A DNA stretch of 64,000 nt. Origin: JAJTDS01 sp964202895 (GTDB lineage: Bacteria > Pseudomonadota > Alphaproteobacteria > Rickettsiales > UBA1997). Of this stretch, positions 37,988 to 47,742 are shown piece after piece. Both the position numbers and the translations under genes were made by a program. Under the pieces are notes generated by a model, which searched no databases, was not told the origin of the DNA, and saw only the letters and a list, made by a program, of their open reading frames with translations. Every line of letters starts with the position of its first letter. Position 1 is the stretch's first letter. The stretch spans positions 248,001 through 312,000 of the forward strand of contig CAXNJM010000001.1 in assembly GCA_964202895.1 (NCBI GenBank), in the 5' to 3' direction.

Positions 37988-40744
37988 TTACAAACTTCTT
38001 TTTTGTTCGGTTATTTCATAGCATTCAATGATATCTTTTTCTTTAATATCATCGTAACCATCTATTGAAAAACCGCATTCAAAACCATTTTTAACCTCTT
38101 TTACATCGTCTTTAAATCGTTTTAAAGTTTTTAATGTACCATCATGAACTATTACATTATCTCTTAACAGTCTAATTTTGCCATTCTTTTTTACGATACC
38201 ATCAATTACTGATCCGCCAGCTATTTTTCCTGATCCAGATATCTTAAATATTTGACGAATTTCTGCCTTGCCAAGATATTGTTCATTTTTAGTTGGATTC
38301 AACATTCCAGAGAGAAGCATTTTTAGATCATCAACGACATTATAAATTATTGAATAATAGCGAATATCTATTGACTTATTTTCCGCAAGCTCTTTAGCAT
38401 CATTGTTAGCTCTAACATTAAAACCAATAATAATTGCATTAGAAACCACTGCTAAATTAACATCGCTTTGTGTAATTCCACCTGTAGCGCCATGAATAAC
38501 TTTAATCGCAACTTCTTCGTTATTTAATTTTAATATACTGCCGTGCAATGCTTCTACAGAACCATGAGCATCGCCTTTTATTAATACATTAAGATATTTT
38601 AGACTGCCTTTTCCTGATTCTTTAAAAACATCAGCAAAGCTCCTTGCTGAATTTTTCATTGATTTCTCTTCCTTTAGTTTGCGGAATCTATAAGAAGATA
38701 TCTCTCTAGCATCTTTTTCTTCATTAACTTCAACAAAATTATCTCCAGAACTTGGAGCACTATCTAAACCCAGCAATTCAACTGGCATAGAAGGTGTAGC
38801 GGTTTTTATATTCTTACCTTTATCGTCAGTCATTTTTCTTACTCTGCCAAAAGCAGTACCTGCAACCACTATATCACCTACATCAAGAGTTCCTTTCTGA
38901 ACTAAAACCGTTACAACAACACCTTTATTGTTATCAACTCTAGACTCAATCACTACACCACTTGATTTTCCTTGGTAACGACTTTTTAAATCAAGCATTT
39001 CAGCCTGCAACAATATGGCTTCTTCAAGTTTATCAAGATTAATTTTTTGCTTTGCAGAAACCTCTACGAACATTGATTCTCCACCCAATTCTTCTGCAAT
39101 GATACTGTGAGAAAGTAATTCATTTTTAACTCTACTTGGATCGCAACCAGGCTTATCAATTTTATTAACCGCAACTATAACGGGAACATTAGCCGCTTTT
39201 GCATGATTTATAGCCTCAATTGTTTGCTCTTTAACACCGTCATCAGCAGCAACAACTAGTATAACTATATCAGTAACATTTGCACCCCTTGACCTCATTT
39301 CAGTAAAAGCTTCGTGACCAGGTGTATCAAGAAATGTTATAAATTTTCCGCTATTGGTTTTTATTCTTGATGCACCAATATGCTGAGTGATTCCCCCGTG
39401 CTCACCTTGAACTACGTTAGTTTCTCTTAAGGCATCGAGAAGAGAGGTTTTCCCGTGATCGACATGTCCCATAATTGTAACAACTGGAGCTCTAGATAAT
39501 TTCTCAAACTCCATTTCATCTTCTTCTAAAACATTTTCAACATCAGCAAAAGCTACTCTTTTAGCAATATGACCAAATTCTGATATTACTATTTCCGCAG
39601 TATCGACATCAATTACTTGATTGCTTGTTGCAATAGTGCCCATTGCAAATAGTTTTTTTACAACATCTCCAACTTTTTCAGCCATTCTCTCTGAAAGATC
39701 GGCGACAGTTATTAATTCTGGCAAACTAACTTCTCTAATAATTTTCTTGTAATCTTTATTGTCTTTTAACTCGATCTTTTTTTGCTTTCTTCTTCTGCGG
39801 GAAAAATCTTCATCTTCATCTTGACCGCTACCGATAAAATATGTTAATCTTCTGCTGTTGATTTTTTCGTCTTTTACATTTCTTTTTTTACCTTTTGAAT
39901 CTAAGTCTTCGACTTCAGCATAGCTAGGCTTAGCTTTTGATTTCCTTTCTTTTTCAATTACAGCTTTTTCGTTTGTTATTTTTTGCTGAACCACTTTTTG
40001 TTTATCTATTTTTTCTAACTCTAATCTCTTTTTTTCTTGAGTGAATTTTTCTTTTTCCTCCTTCTCCCTGTTGCTATTTTCAATACTCTGCTTAATTTTA
40101 TTTCTTACATCAAAATTGTCGATAACAAAAACTTTTTTCTTAATCAAAGTATGGTTTTTATTTTCAATTTTTTCTTCTCTGTTGTTTTTATCCTCAACAT
40201 TATCCAAACTCAATTTTGAATTATTTTTATTATCGATAAAACTTAATTCTACAGAAGTATTGCTAGCATTATTTTTTTCAGAAATTATTTCTGAAGGTGC
40301 AATTTTGTCGCTCTCTAATGTTGGCTCTAAGCTTATTTCAATATCTTTGCTTTCAGAATTATCTATTAAAATACTTTCTTGCTCCTTCTCTTTATTTAAT
40401 TTAATTAATTCAGAATTCTTTTTATTTACCGCGATTTTTTCCAAAACATTTAATTTATCGTTAATTTTTATCTCATTAACAAAAGAATCTTTAGAATTTT
40501 TTGATATAGCTCTAGCTCTCGCTTCAAATTCTCTAACATCAAGACTTGATTGAAATTCACCAACCGTGGAAGATGAGTCTTTTTTTCGACCTTTTATTGT
40601 AACTTGAACGGCCGATCTATTAAATTTAACATCTTCAAAACCTTTAGATTTACCAACTAAAGATTTTGTATCAACATTAGCTGGCATTTTTAACTTCAAA
40701 GTAAGTTTGGAACGACCAGAATCGCCATCTTTATTGTTTTGCAT
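37988..40744 (-). CDS. infB: Translation initiation factor IF-2
   Basis: GTPase that brings fMet-tRNA to the ribosome. The 918 residues consist of a long, charged N-terminal part (1-330; KRLELEKIDKQK-type coiled coil), a short IF2_N-type region, then the G domain with GHVDHGKTSLLDAL near 425, DTPGHEAFTEMRSRGA, and NKIDKPG, followed by the beta barrels and the C-terminal fMet-binding domain (IIECYEITEQ). The length is normal for alphaproteobacteria. nusA lies 78 bases upstream on the same strand, keeping the standard nusA-infB order; a ylxR gene between them is not seen, and rbfA does not follow. Confidence 0.98.
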   Translation of the reverse strand: MQNNKDGDSGRSKLTLKLKMPANVDTKSLVGKSKGFEDVKFNRSAVQVTIKGRKKDSSSTVGEFQSSLDVREFEARARAISKNSKDSFVNEIKINDKLNVLEKIAVNKKNSELIKLNKEKEQESILIDNSESKDIEISLEPTLESDKIAPSEIISEKNNASNTSVELSFIDNKNNSKLSLDNVEDKNNREEKIENKNHTLIKKKVFVIDNFDVRNKIKQSIENSNREKEEKEKFTQEKKRLELEKIDKQKVVQQKITNEKAVIEKERKSKAKPSYAEVEDLDSKGKKRNVKDEKINSRRLTYFIGSGQDEDEDFSRRRRKQKKIELKDNKDYKKIIREVSLPELITVADLSERMAEKVGDVVKKLFAMGTIATSNQVIDVDTAEIVISEFGHIAKRVAFADVENVLEEDEMEFEKLSRAPVVTIMGHVDHGKTSLLDALRETNVVQGEHGGITQHIGASRIKTNSGKFITFLDTPGHEAFTEMRSRGANVTDIVILVVAADDGVKEQTIEAINHAKAANVPVIVAVNKIDKPGCDPSRVKNELLSHSIIAEELGGESMFVEVSAKQKINLDKLEEAILLQAEMLDLKSRYQGKSSGVVIESRVDNNKGVVVTVLVQKGTLDVGDIVVAGTAFGRVRKMTDDKGKNIKTATPSMPVELLGLDSAPSSGDNFVEVNEEKDAREISSYRFRKLKEEKSMKNSARSFADVFKESGKGSLKYLNVLIKGDAHGSVEALHGSILKLNNEEVAIKVIHGATGGITQSDVNLAVVSNAIIIGFNVRANNDAKELAENKSIDIRYYSIIYNVVDDLKMLLSGMLNPTKNEQYLGKAEIRQIFKISGSGKIAGGSVIDGIVKKNGKIRLLRDNVIVHDGTLKTLKRFKDDVKEVKNGFECGFSIDGYDDIKEKDIIECYEITEQKRSL

Positions 40745-40822
40745 ATTTATAATCTTATTTGTGGCAAAGCCATTAATTTATGTTCAATTTTATAAAAGAT
40801 ATAAAATGACAGGTTAAGAATT

Positions 40823-42112
40823 TTAAGAAATTTTTTGCAAATATTCTTCTGCTCTTTTCTTAATTTCTTTAGCTAAATCTTCATCAAAACCTTCAATTGA
40901 TTGAATTTCAGAAATTTCTGCAGAAGCAAGATCTTCGACTGATAAAAAGCCTTCCGAAGCTAATAAATTAGCTATCATATCTTCAACATCAAGAGCTTCA
41001 ACAAACAAAGAAGATGCTTGATTAAATTCAGCAGTTCTACGAACAGATTCTTGATCGTCGGTAATAACATCAATTTTATAACCAATTAAACGAGATGCTA
41101 ATTTTACATTCTGACCACCTCTTCCAATAGCTAGACTTAATTGATCTTCCTTTACCACCACTTCAATTAACTTGTTTTCTTCATCAACGATAACTTTATT
41201 TATTTTAGCTGGAGTAAGTGAATTTATCGCCATTTCTGCAATATTGGATGAATATTTGATAATATCAATTTTTTCACCCTTCAATTCTGAACTTACCGAC
41301 TGAACTCTACTGCCTCTAATTCCAATAAAAGAGCCAATTGTATCGATATCTTCTCTTCTGGAATAAATTGCAATTTTAGCTCTAGATCCAGCATCTCTAG
41401 CAACCGCTTTAACTTCGATATTTCCATCATAAAGCTCTGGAACCTCTTGCTCGAATAGTTTTATTAAAAAATTAGAGTGAGTTCTTGATAAAAATATTTG
41501 GGCACCACTTTCTTCTCTTCTAACATCTTCAATATAAACTCTAACTCTGTCCCCAACTTTAAAGTTTTCTTTTGGTATTAGGCCCGTTTCATGAATTACA
41601 GCTTCATAACCATCAACTTCCATAACGATATTTTTTAGACCAACTTTTTTGACTGAAGCACTTACTATTTCTCCAATTTTGCCTTTAAATTCATTATATT
41701 CCTTATTTTTTTCTGCATCTCTTATTTTTTTAATTATTTCGTTTCTAGCAACTTGAGCAACAACGCGATTGAGATCGATAGGAGGTAATTCTCTGGCGAT
41801 AAAATCTCCGATTTCAGCTTCCAACTCTTCTTGCTTAGCATCTTGCAATGATATATGAGTTCTAGAGTCAAAACCTTCAATTTCGTCGCTAGAAACAACT
41901 TCAAGATTATTAAATAACTTAATTGAGCCTGTTTTACGATCAATTTTACAATCAATAATCAAATGATTGCCATATTTTTTTTTGGCAGCCAGTTTAATTC
42001 CTTCTTCCATTGCAAAAACAACTTCTTGCGGAGATATTCCTTTTTCGTGCGCTATATTTTCAGCAACTAATAGTATCTCTTTATTACCCATTACAGTAAG
42101 ATTGCTTCCCAT
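40823..42112 (-). CDS. nusA: Transcription termination/antitermination factor NusA
   Basis: RNA-polymerase-binding factor for pausing, termination and antitermination. The 429 residues include the N-terminal polymerase-binding domain, an S1 domain near 135-200 (ENFKVGDRVRVYIEDVRRE), two KH domains (GSFIGIRGSRVQSVSSEL; LSLAIGRGGQNVKLASRL), and one helix-hairpin-helix tail (EGFLSVEDLASAEISEI). The Met at residue 8 (42091) matches the usual N terminus MNKEIL more closely and may be the true start. rimP, normally directly upstream, is missing; a 219-base gap and a LapA-like gene are found instead. Confidence 0.97.
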   Translation of the reverse strand: MGSNLTVMGNKEILLVAENIAHEKGISPQEVVFAMEEGIKLAAKKKYGNHLIIDCKIDRKTGSIKLFNNLEVVSSDEIEGFDSRTHISLQDAKQEELEAEIGDFIARELPPIDLNRVVAQVARNEIIKKIRDAEKNKEYNEFKGKIGEIVSASVKKVGLKNIVMEVDGYEAVIHETGLIPKENFKVGDRVRVYIEDVRREESGAQIFLSRTHSNFLIKLFEQEVPELYDGNIEVKAVARDAGSRAKIAIYSRREDIDTIGSFIGIRGSRVQSVSSELKGEKIDIIKYSSNIAEMAINSLTPAKINKVIVDEENKLIEVVVKEDQLSLAIGRGGQNVKLASRLIGYKIDVITDDQESVRRTAEFNQASSLFVEALDVEDMIANLLASEGFLSVEDLASAEISEIQSIEGFDEDLAKEIKKRAEEYLQKIS

Positions 42113-42331
42113 TTATTAAAATAAGTTTAATTATTGATAAAATCTAAAGTTAAAATAACTTTAATACTATTGACGACTCCTAAAATTTGAGCCCTTAAAT
42201 TTACTAGATTACACTAATTACAAGTTTTAATTCTGCAACTAAAATTAAGTAAGAGAAAATAAAAACCGAAATTTAACTATAAAACTTTTTAAATCAAGCC
42301 CTGCTTTCTAATTTTATTGATTTTCACCATT

Positions 42332-42619
42332 TTATTTATTTATTTTGCGAGATTTTTTAAAAACACGATCGCTACTAGACTTAGAAAACATGAGCTTTAA
42401 TAAGTTTTTAGAAAAAAATAGAAAACCAAACAAAAGGCCGGCAGTAAAAAATAACATCATTATTATAAAAAGCCTAGTCTCAATTTCAAAAGGAAAAGGC
42501 CAGCTATTTATAATCACAGCTTGACGATTGTTAACCATAAAAATAGTTAACAATGTTAGTAATAAAAATAATATTATCTTCTTTAAAAAATTGATAATTT
42601 TAAAAATAACTTTAATCAT
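42332..42619 (-). CDS. Small membrane protein, LapA-like (DUF1049)
   Basis: 95 residues with two hydrophobic segments (about 12-28 and 48-70) and a basic tail (SDRVFKKSRKINK). The pattern of a membrane helix followed by VNNRQAVIINSWPFPFEIETRLFI (short motif NNRQAV and PFPFEI) and a second helix with GLLFGFLF fits the LapA/YciS family, whose E. coli member works with LapB in regulating LPS synthesis. Sequence conservation is low in this family, so topology carries the call. It lies between nusA and aroE, 52 bases downstream of the latter. Confidence 0.72.
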   Translation of the reverse strand: MIKVIFKIINFLKKIILFLLLTLLTIFMVNNRQAVIINSWPFPFEIETRLFIIMMLFFTAGLLFGFLFFSKNLLKLMFSKSSSDRVFKKSRKINK

Positions 42620-42671
42620 TGATTAATAATTTAATGCTTTACTGAATAAAAACCCTAATTTTGATTTTAGT

Positions 42672-43529
42672 CTATAATTTCGCAAGTAAAATATCGTTTA
42701 ATTTTTGGTTAAAAACTTCTTTTACTCCAAACCACATCTCAAAGCCTACTAAAGCCTGATTTATTAACATACCTATTCCAGTTACTATTGGATTATTTTG
42801 AGATTGAGCCCGCGACAATAAATCAGTGAATAGTGGCTTATAAACTATATCCGCGACAATTGAGTCTTTTGGTAGGTTTGATATATCAATTTTTAAAGGA
42901 TCTTGATTTATCATGCCTAAAGATGTTGTATTTACTAAGAAATCACACTCTTTAATTCTGAACTGAAATTCTTTAAAATCAATATATTCAATCAAGCAAT
43001 TATTACTTAATGCAAGATTATAAAAATTATCAACCACTTTTAATGCTTTTTCCTTGTTACGATTGGTAATTATTATTTTTTTTACTCCTTGCATAATAAA
43101 AGAATAAATTATTGCCCTTGAAGCACCTCCTGCACCAATTATAAATATTGTTTTATCCTTCAAAGATAACTTAGGATGATGCCACAAAACATTATCCATA
43201 AAACCCTGAGCATCAGAATTTTCGCCATATAAGCTTCCATCTTTTTTAATTAAAACAGTATTAACAGCCTTTGTTAATTTTGCTACCTCGCTAACATTTT
43301 GACACATTTTAAAAACTTCTTCTTTATGAGGTATTGTAACATTAAAACCAGCAAAACCTTTATCAATTAATGTTTTCACTTCTTGTTGCAAATCTTCTTT
43401 GGCAACTAAAAGTGATTGATAATAACCTGAAATATTATTTTTTTTTAAATAAAAATTATGAATCATTGGAGATAAAGAATGAGATATTGGATCTCCTATT
43501 ACTCCAGCAAAAATTGAGTTGCTTTGCAT
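42672..43529 (-). CDS. aroE: Shikimate dehydrogenase (NADP)
   Basis: Reduces 3-dehydroshikimate to shikimate in the aromatic amino acid pathway. The 285 residues show the substrate motif GDPISHSLSPMIHNFYL near residue 12, FNVTIPHKEEVF with the catalytic Lys, NSDAQGFMDNV, the Rossmann GAGGASRAIIYSF, the NRNKEKAL adenine-ribose loop, and the C-terminal GIGMLINQALVGFEMW. The length is normal. tRNA-Cys lies 46 bases upstream on the same strand and might be cotranscribed. No other aro gene is seen nearby, though trpG/pabA at 53817 uses the same pathway. Confidence 0.97.
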   Translation of the reverse strand: MQSNSIFAGVIGDPISHSLSPMIHNFYLKKNNISGYYQSLLVAKEDLQQEVKTLIDKGFAGFNVTIPHKEEVFKMCQNVSEVAKLTKAVNTVLIKKDGSLYGENSDAQGFMDNVLWHHPKLSLKDKTIFIIGAGGASRAIIYSFIMQGVKKIIITNRNKEKALKVVDNFYNLALSNNCLIEYIDFKEFQFRIKECDFLVNTTSLGMINQDPLKIDISNLPKDSIVADIVYKPLFTDLLSRAQSQNNPIVTGIGMLINQALVGFEMWFGVKEVFNQKLNDILLAKL

Positions 43530-43575
43530 TTTATATTCTTTAAGTTTAGATGAATAAGATTTTACAGCGATTATG

Positions 43576-43650
43576 TGGAGGCCGGGGTCGGAATCGAACC
43601 GACGAATGAAAGCTTTGCAGGCTCTTGCATTACCACTTTGCTACCCAGCC
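43576..43650 (-). tRNA. tRNA-Cys (anticodon GCA)
   Basis: The reverse complement starts GGCTGGGTAGCAAAGTGGTA and forms a full cloverleaf. The acceptor GGCTGGG pairs with CCCGGCC. The anticodon stem AGAGC/GCTTT has loop CTGCAAA with anticodon GCA, and the T arm is GTCGG-TTCGATT-CCGAC. The discriminator base is U, as expected for tRNA-Cys, and CCA is encoded. Confidence 0.97.
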
Positions 43651-43794
43651 AATAAATTAGACTTGCACTAATAATTTTTATGACTTTTGATTAAATTTGA
43701 TAAAAAATTAAAAAATATTTGCAAAAATAAAAATTTTCATCAATTTAAAAAAACTATTATTTAAATAGCAAGCTTTTTTAATAAAATTATAATT

Positions 43795-45048
43795 ATGAAA
43801 CTTTACCAACATAAATTTATCAATCTTGAAAAGGAAGACTTTAAAAATTTAGAATCTTTAAATTTAAAAAATAACCACAACAAAGATTTGGATTTAAGTG
43901 CATCTCTTAATCATCATTATAAATTGATGAAAGACGAAATATCAAAAAATCAGATTGCAGAAATTTCAATGATTTATGATGAAGAAAATTTTAACAACTC
44001 AATATACCTATTTCAAAAACTCAAAGATTTTGAAAATATTATCGTTTTGGCAACTGGCGGGTCAAGCCTTGGCGGTAAAAGCTTTGCCTCACTAAATAAT
44101 GAAAATAAATTGATTTTCATTGAATCAATTGATCCTGAAACAATAAATTATCAACTTAAAAATGTAAATTTTCAAAAAACCGCTTTTTTAGTGATTAGTA
44201 AATCTGGCGAAACAATTGAAACAATATGTCAAACCTTGATAATTATCAATATTTTACAAGAATTGAACTTAAAACCCGTTAATCATTTATTTTTTATTAG
44301 CAACTCTACCGAAAATACCATCGCTAAAATTGCCAAAGAAATAGGCTCAGAAATTCACCATCATCCATCAATTAGCGGAAGATATTCTTGTTTTTCAATA
44401 GTTGGATTAGTTCCTGCATTGATAGCTGGGCTTGATATTAAAAAAATTCATCAAGGAGCGCAATTAGCAATTTCTGAATTTATCAATGACGAAAACATAA
44501 AAAATGCCTGCTTTAATCAATTGAAGTTATATAGCATAGGCTTTAGAAATAGTGTTTTTATGCCTTATATCGATAACTTAAAAAACTTTAATGATTGGTA
44601 TAGGCAAATTTGTGCCGAATCTTTGGGGAAAAATAATTTTGGAATAACTCCAATCAATTCAATGGGAACAATTGATCAACATAGCCAATTGCAACTGTAT
44701 TTAGATGGTCCAAATGATAAATTTTTTACTTTCATTATTGCAGATAATTATAAAAAAGACTTTATCATCAAAGGCACAAATCAAAATAAAACAATTTTTG
44801 ATAACTATAAAATTAGTGAAATATTAAAAATTGAGTTTAAAGCAACAATTGCAACACTTAAGAACCATAATTTACCTATTAGGATTTTTGAAATAGAAAA
44901 TCTCAACGAAGAATCTCTAGGAAAAATAATGATGCAAATGATGTTAGAAATTATATTGATTGCTAAAGTGCAAGGATTCAGCCCATTCGATCAACCAGCA
45001 ATTGAAATGAGAAAGATTTTGGCAAAAGAATTTTTAAAAAATAATTAG
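43795..45048 (+). CDS. pgi: Glucose-6-phosphate isomerase, short form
   Basis: Interconverts glucose-6-phosphate and fructose-6-phosphate. The 417 residues are shorter than the 550 of the enterobacterial enzyme and close to compact forms. The two SIS halves are visible: VLATGGSSLGGKSF near residue 84, VISKSGETIET near 137, SISGRYSCFSIVGL near 200, GTIDQHSQLQLYLDGPNDKFF (quoted in part: GTIDQHSQLQLYLDGPND) near 303, and a C-terminal GFSPFDQPAIE. With fbaB and glpX this gives a coherent route to hexose phosphates. It lies downstream of divergent tRNA-Cys and 10 bases before dsbB. Confidence 0.93.
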   Translation: MKLYQHKFINLEKEDFKNLESLNLKNNHNKDLDLSASLNHHYKLMKDEISKNQIAEISMIYDEENFNNSIYLFQKLKDFENIIVLATGGSSLGGKSFASLNNENKLIFIESIDPETINYQLKNVNFQKTAFLVISKSGETIETICQTLIIINILQELNLKPVNHLFFISNSTENTIAKIAKEIGSEIHHHPSISGRYSCFSIVGLVPALIAGLDIKKIHQGAQLAISEFINDENIKNACFNQLKLYSIGFRNSVFMPYIDNLKNFNDWYRQICAESLGKNNFGITPINSMGTIDQHSQLQLYLDGPNDKFFTFIIADNYKKDFIIKGTNQNKTIFDNYKISEILKIEFKATIATLKNHNLPIRIFEIENLNEESLGKIMMQMMLEIILIAKVQGFSPFDQPAIEMRKILAKEFLKNN

Positions 45049-45058
45049 ATAAATAAAA

Positions 45059-45577
45059 ATGACTATCAAAAAAATTATTCAGATATCTTTTAAACAATTA
45101 ATGGCATTAACCATATTTTATTCAATATCGCCATTAATAATTGCCTATATCAGCGAATATTATTTCGATTATAAGCCTTGCAAACTATGTATTTATCAGC
45201 GATTAATATATTTTATAATGATAATTTTTTGCTTTTTATCAATTAAATTTATTAAACATCAAAAAAAACAAAAAATATCAATATTTCTTCTTGCGACAAT
45301 AACTTTTTTTGAATTTTTGGTCGCTGGTTATCATAGCGGAATTGAGGCGAAGATTTTCTCATTACCAAGTGGATGCAAAAGCAATAATTCAATAGATTAC
45401 AATCAAACTACAGAATCTCTTGCTCAAATACTTAAAGATAATTCATTTGCAAGTTGCGATGTTCCAACGGCATTTTTTCTTGGTATGTCTATGGCAAGTT
45501 GGAATGCAATATATTCATTATTTTTATTGATTTCAATAATCGCATCTTATTCTTATGTAAATTTTAAAAAATTATAA
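45059..45577 (+). CDS. dsbB: Disulfide bond formation protein DsbB
   Basis: Membrane quinone reductase that reoxidises the periplasmic thiol oxidase DsbA. The 172 residues have four membrane segments (about 12-32, 48-64, 72-92 and 138-165). Both cysteine pairs are present: CKLCIYQR (Cys41, Cys44), the strict DsbB motif, and Cys106 (SLPSGC) with Cys133 (ASCDVP) in the second periplasmic loop. dsbA is not in the window. The HIT-SdhE gene begins on the base after its stop codon, so they are translated from one message. Confidence 0.94.
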   Translation: MTIKKIIQISFKQLMALTIFYSISPLIIAYISEYYFDYKPCKLCIYQRLIYFIMIIFCFLSIKFIKHQKKQKISIFLLATITFFEFLVAGYHSGIEAKIFSLPSGCKSNNSIDYNQTTESLAQILKDNSFASCDVPTAFFLGMSMASWNAIYSLFLLISIIASYSYVNFKKL

Positions 45578-46267
45578 ATGTTCACAATCAACCCCACCTT
45601 AGCTGAAGATAGCTTATTTATTGATAAGTTATCAATATCTCAAGTTAGAATAATCAAAGACTCAAATTATCCTTGGATAATACTGGTTCCAGAAATAATA
45701 AATAGTAAAAATCAAACAATAGCAGAAATAATCGATTTGAATTGGGATCAACAATTAGAACTGTTAAAAGAAATAAATTTTATCTCTCAATTTTTGCAGA
45801 AAAATTACAGGCCAGCTAAACTTAATGTTGCCAATTTAGGGAATATTGTTTCGCAATTACACATTCATTTAATTGCAAGATTTGAGAATGATAAATCCTT
45901 TCCAAGCCCAGTTTGGGGCTTTACACCAAAAGAAAAATATACAGATGAAGATTTGTTAAAAATGACTGAAAAATTAAAAAACTTTATAACTAATTATAAG
46001 TGGTTTTTTAATGAAAATCACAATATTATCAATAAGTTGATTTATCGCTCTAATTATAGAGGTTGTAAAGAAACTGATTTTTTAATTGGAAATTTTGCCA
46101 AAGAAATGTTAATAAAAATGAGTGCCGTAGAATTATTAAATTTTGATTTATTTCTTAACGAGGAAGATGTCGAAATATATGATTGGGTGCTAGGAAAATC
46201 AGCCTCACCAAAACATTATAGCGAATTAATAGAAAAAATATCTTCTTTCTATAATCTTAATAAATAA
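45578..46267 (+). CDS. HIT-domain protein fused to SdhE (succinate dehydrogenase assembly factor)
   Basis: 229 residues with two domains. Residues 1-140 are a histidine-triad domain of the QLHxH subgroup: WIILVPE, LNVANLGNIVSQLHIHLIAR with His95 and His97, and FPSPVWG. Such proteins hydrolyse nucleotide phosphoramidates or dinucleoside polyphosphates. Residues 150-225 match the SdhE/SDHAF2 family (DUF339): KLIYRSNYRGCKETDFLIG contains the essential RGxxE motif (Arg161-Gly162 to Glu165), followed by FLNEEDVEIYDWVLG. SdhE promotes covalent FAD attachment to SdhA. No stop or start separates the halves. I know the two only as separate genes. A linked function is speculative. Confidence 0.85.
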   Translation: MFTINPTLAEDSLFIDKLSISQVRIIKDSNYPWIILVPEIINSKNQTIAEIIDLNWDQQLELLKEINFISQFLQKNYRPAKLNVANLGNIVSQLHIHLIARFENDKSFPSPVWGFTPKEKYTDEDLLKMTEKLKNFITNYKWFFNENHNIINKLIYRSNYRGCKETDFLIGNFAKEMLIKMSAVELLNFDLFLNEEDVEIYDWVLGKSASPKHYSELIEKISSFYNLNK

Positions 46268-46269
46268 AT

Positions 46270-47154
46270 TTAATTCTTTTTTAAAAAAATTTGATAAGTT
46301 CGATGAAAATGATAATTAAATTCAGCCCCCAAAATGAATATCAAGGCCATTAAGTAAAAAAACATTAATGCACTAATAACTCCAGCAAGAGAGCCATAAA
46401 CAATATTAAATTGATTAAAATTAGTCACATAAAATACAAATATTTTAAACAAAACAATTGAAAGAACAGAAACTAAAAGAGACCCCGGAATAGTTTGAGT
46501 AATTTTTTGTCTAGAACTAGGAATGAAAAAATATAACAGCGAATTTGCGAAAAATAATAATGCAAAAATTAAAAAATAGCGAAAATGCAGAAATCTTACA
46601 TTAAAATCAAAATTCAATAAAAATTTTTTTTCAATAAAATTTAAAATATCCGGAATGATAATAAAAATAAACATCCCAACAATCATTAAAAAAACTACAA
46701 TGAAGAACTCCACAATACTCAGCAACCTTCTTAAAATGTAAGGCGGGGGGAAGTGAACCCTATAAGCTCTATTTAAAATAGTCCGACAGCCCTCAACCGA
46801 GGAAGATGCGGTCCAGATAATGCCAATAATCGCAATAGTTAAGAATTGTTGCGGAGGGCCAGATATTATCTCCATAATTCTAGGCTTTAAAAACCCTAAC
46901 ATATCTTTTGGCAATGCTTCTAGTAATATTTCAATGATTTCTAGTCCGGCATTTGATGCACCGATATATCCAGCAATTGAAATCAAAAAAATTAAAAAGG
47001 GAAATAAAGATAAAAAACTTAAAAATGCTAGATAGCCAGCATGCTCTACTCCATCTTGCCTAATGACATCTATTAAAGAAATACGAAGTATTTTTAAGGG
47101 AATAAAAAAATATTTACGAAAATAATAGGAAGATTTTGATCTTTGTTTTTTCAT
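46270..47154 (-). CDS. yihY: YihY/BrkB-family inner membrane protein
   Basis: 294 residues with six membrane segments. Conserved family signs are GYLAFLSFLSLFPFLIFLIS (near residue 40), IGIIWTASSSVEGCRTILNRAYRV, and the C-terminal VYGSLAGVISALMFFYL with a late GAEFNYHF. Earlier literature called it RNase BN or BrkB, but the family has no proven nuclease activity; transport has been suggested. It faces the convergent HIT-SdhE gene with only two bases between the stop codons. The ialB-like gene lies 54 bases upstream. Confidence 0.93.
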   Translation of the reverse strand: MKKQRSKSSYYFRKYFFIPLKILRISLIDVIRQDGVEHAGYLAFLSFLSLFPFLIFLISIAGYIGASNAGLEIIEILLEALPKDMLGFLKPRIMEIISGPPQQFLTIAIIGIIWTASSSVEGCRTILNRAYRVHFPPPYILRRLLSIVEFFIVVFLMIVGMFIFIIIPDILNFIEKKFLLNFDFNVRFLHFRYFLIFALLFFANSLLYFFIPSSRQKITQTIPGSLLVSVLSIVLFKIFVFYVTNFNQFNIVYGSLAGVISALMFFYLMALIFILGAEFNYHFHRTYQIFLKKN

Positions 47155-47208
47155 GTCAATAAATTAGAAACTCGATGATTACAAAGAAATTAAAAATAAC
47201 ACTATATT

Positions 47209-47742
47209 TTATGGACAAATCTCTCTCATCCTTGCATAGCCTTTTGCAAAACCTTTTAAATTATATTCATCAATTGAATATTTGCCAATTGATGAATCAG
47301 ACCTTGAGATAAGGGTATTGCTACCTATAATTTTTTGGATTATTTTTGGATTATCGTTTTCGTTAATAGGCCATGCAACATTATCATTGGCTATAAAATC
47401 GTAATTTTTATTGTCTATTAAAACCAAAACAATTGATTTAAACTTATATTCAAAACCTGCAGATAAAGAAACCTCCTCTACTCTTGTTTTAGTAGAGCGA
47501 GAAATCATTAGGAAAGGCTGTTCTCTTTTTGTGTAGTCAGTTTCTCCGAGGGTTGATTTATTAACCAAATAGCACAATTTTTCATATTCCGAAATTTCTT
47601 TTTCGAATAATGTCCAGTTGCCAAAACGACTATCTATGGTTTGTGACAAGGCATTATAATTAAAAAATAAAATGATAAAAATTTGAAATTTAAAAAACCT
47701 AATTAAATTTTTTAATAAATTAAGAAATTCTTTGAAAAGCAT
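47209..47742 (-). CDS. Invasion-associated locus B (IalB)-like secreted protein
   Basis: 177 residues. The hydrophobic stretch FQIFIILFFNYNALSQ (about 18-33) fits a signal peptide, although the preceding part is long; Met1 overlaps the upstream prenyl synthase gene by 23 bases. The mature part follows the IalB pattern: SRFGNWTLFEK, a Cys in KLCYLVN, FLMISRSTK, a GFEYKF segment, and a final Cys in MREICP. IalB was named for erythrocyte invasion in Bartonella, but relatives are widespread in alphaproteobacteria, including non-invasive ones, so an envelope role is the safer reading. Confidence 0.75.
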   Translation of the reverse strand: MLFKEFLNLLKNLIRFFKFQIFIILFFNYNALSQTIDSRFGNWTLFEKEISEYEKLCYLVNKSTLGETDYTKREQPFLMISRSTKTRVEEVSLSAGFEYKFKSIVLVLIDNKNYDFIANDNVAWPINENDNPKIIQKIIGSNTLISRSDSSIGKYSIDEYNLKGFAKGYARMREICP

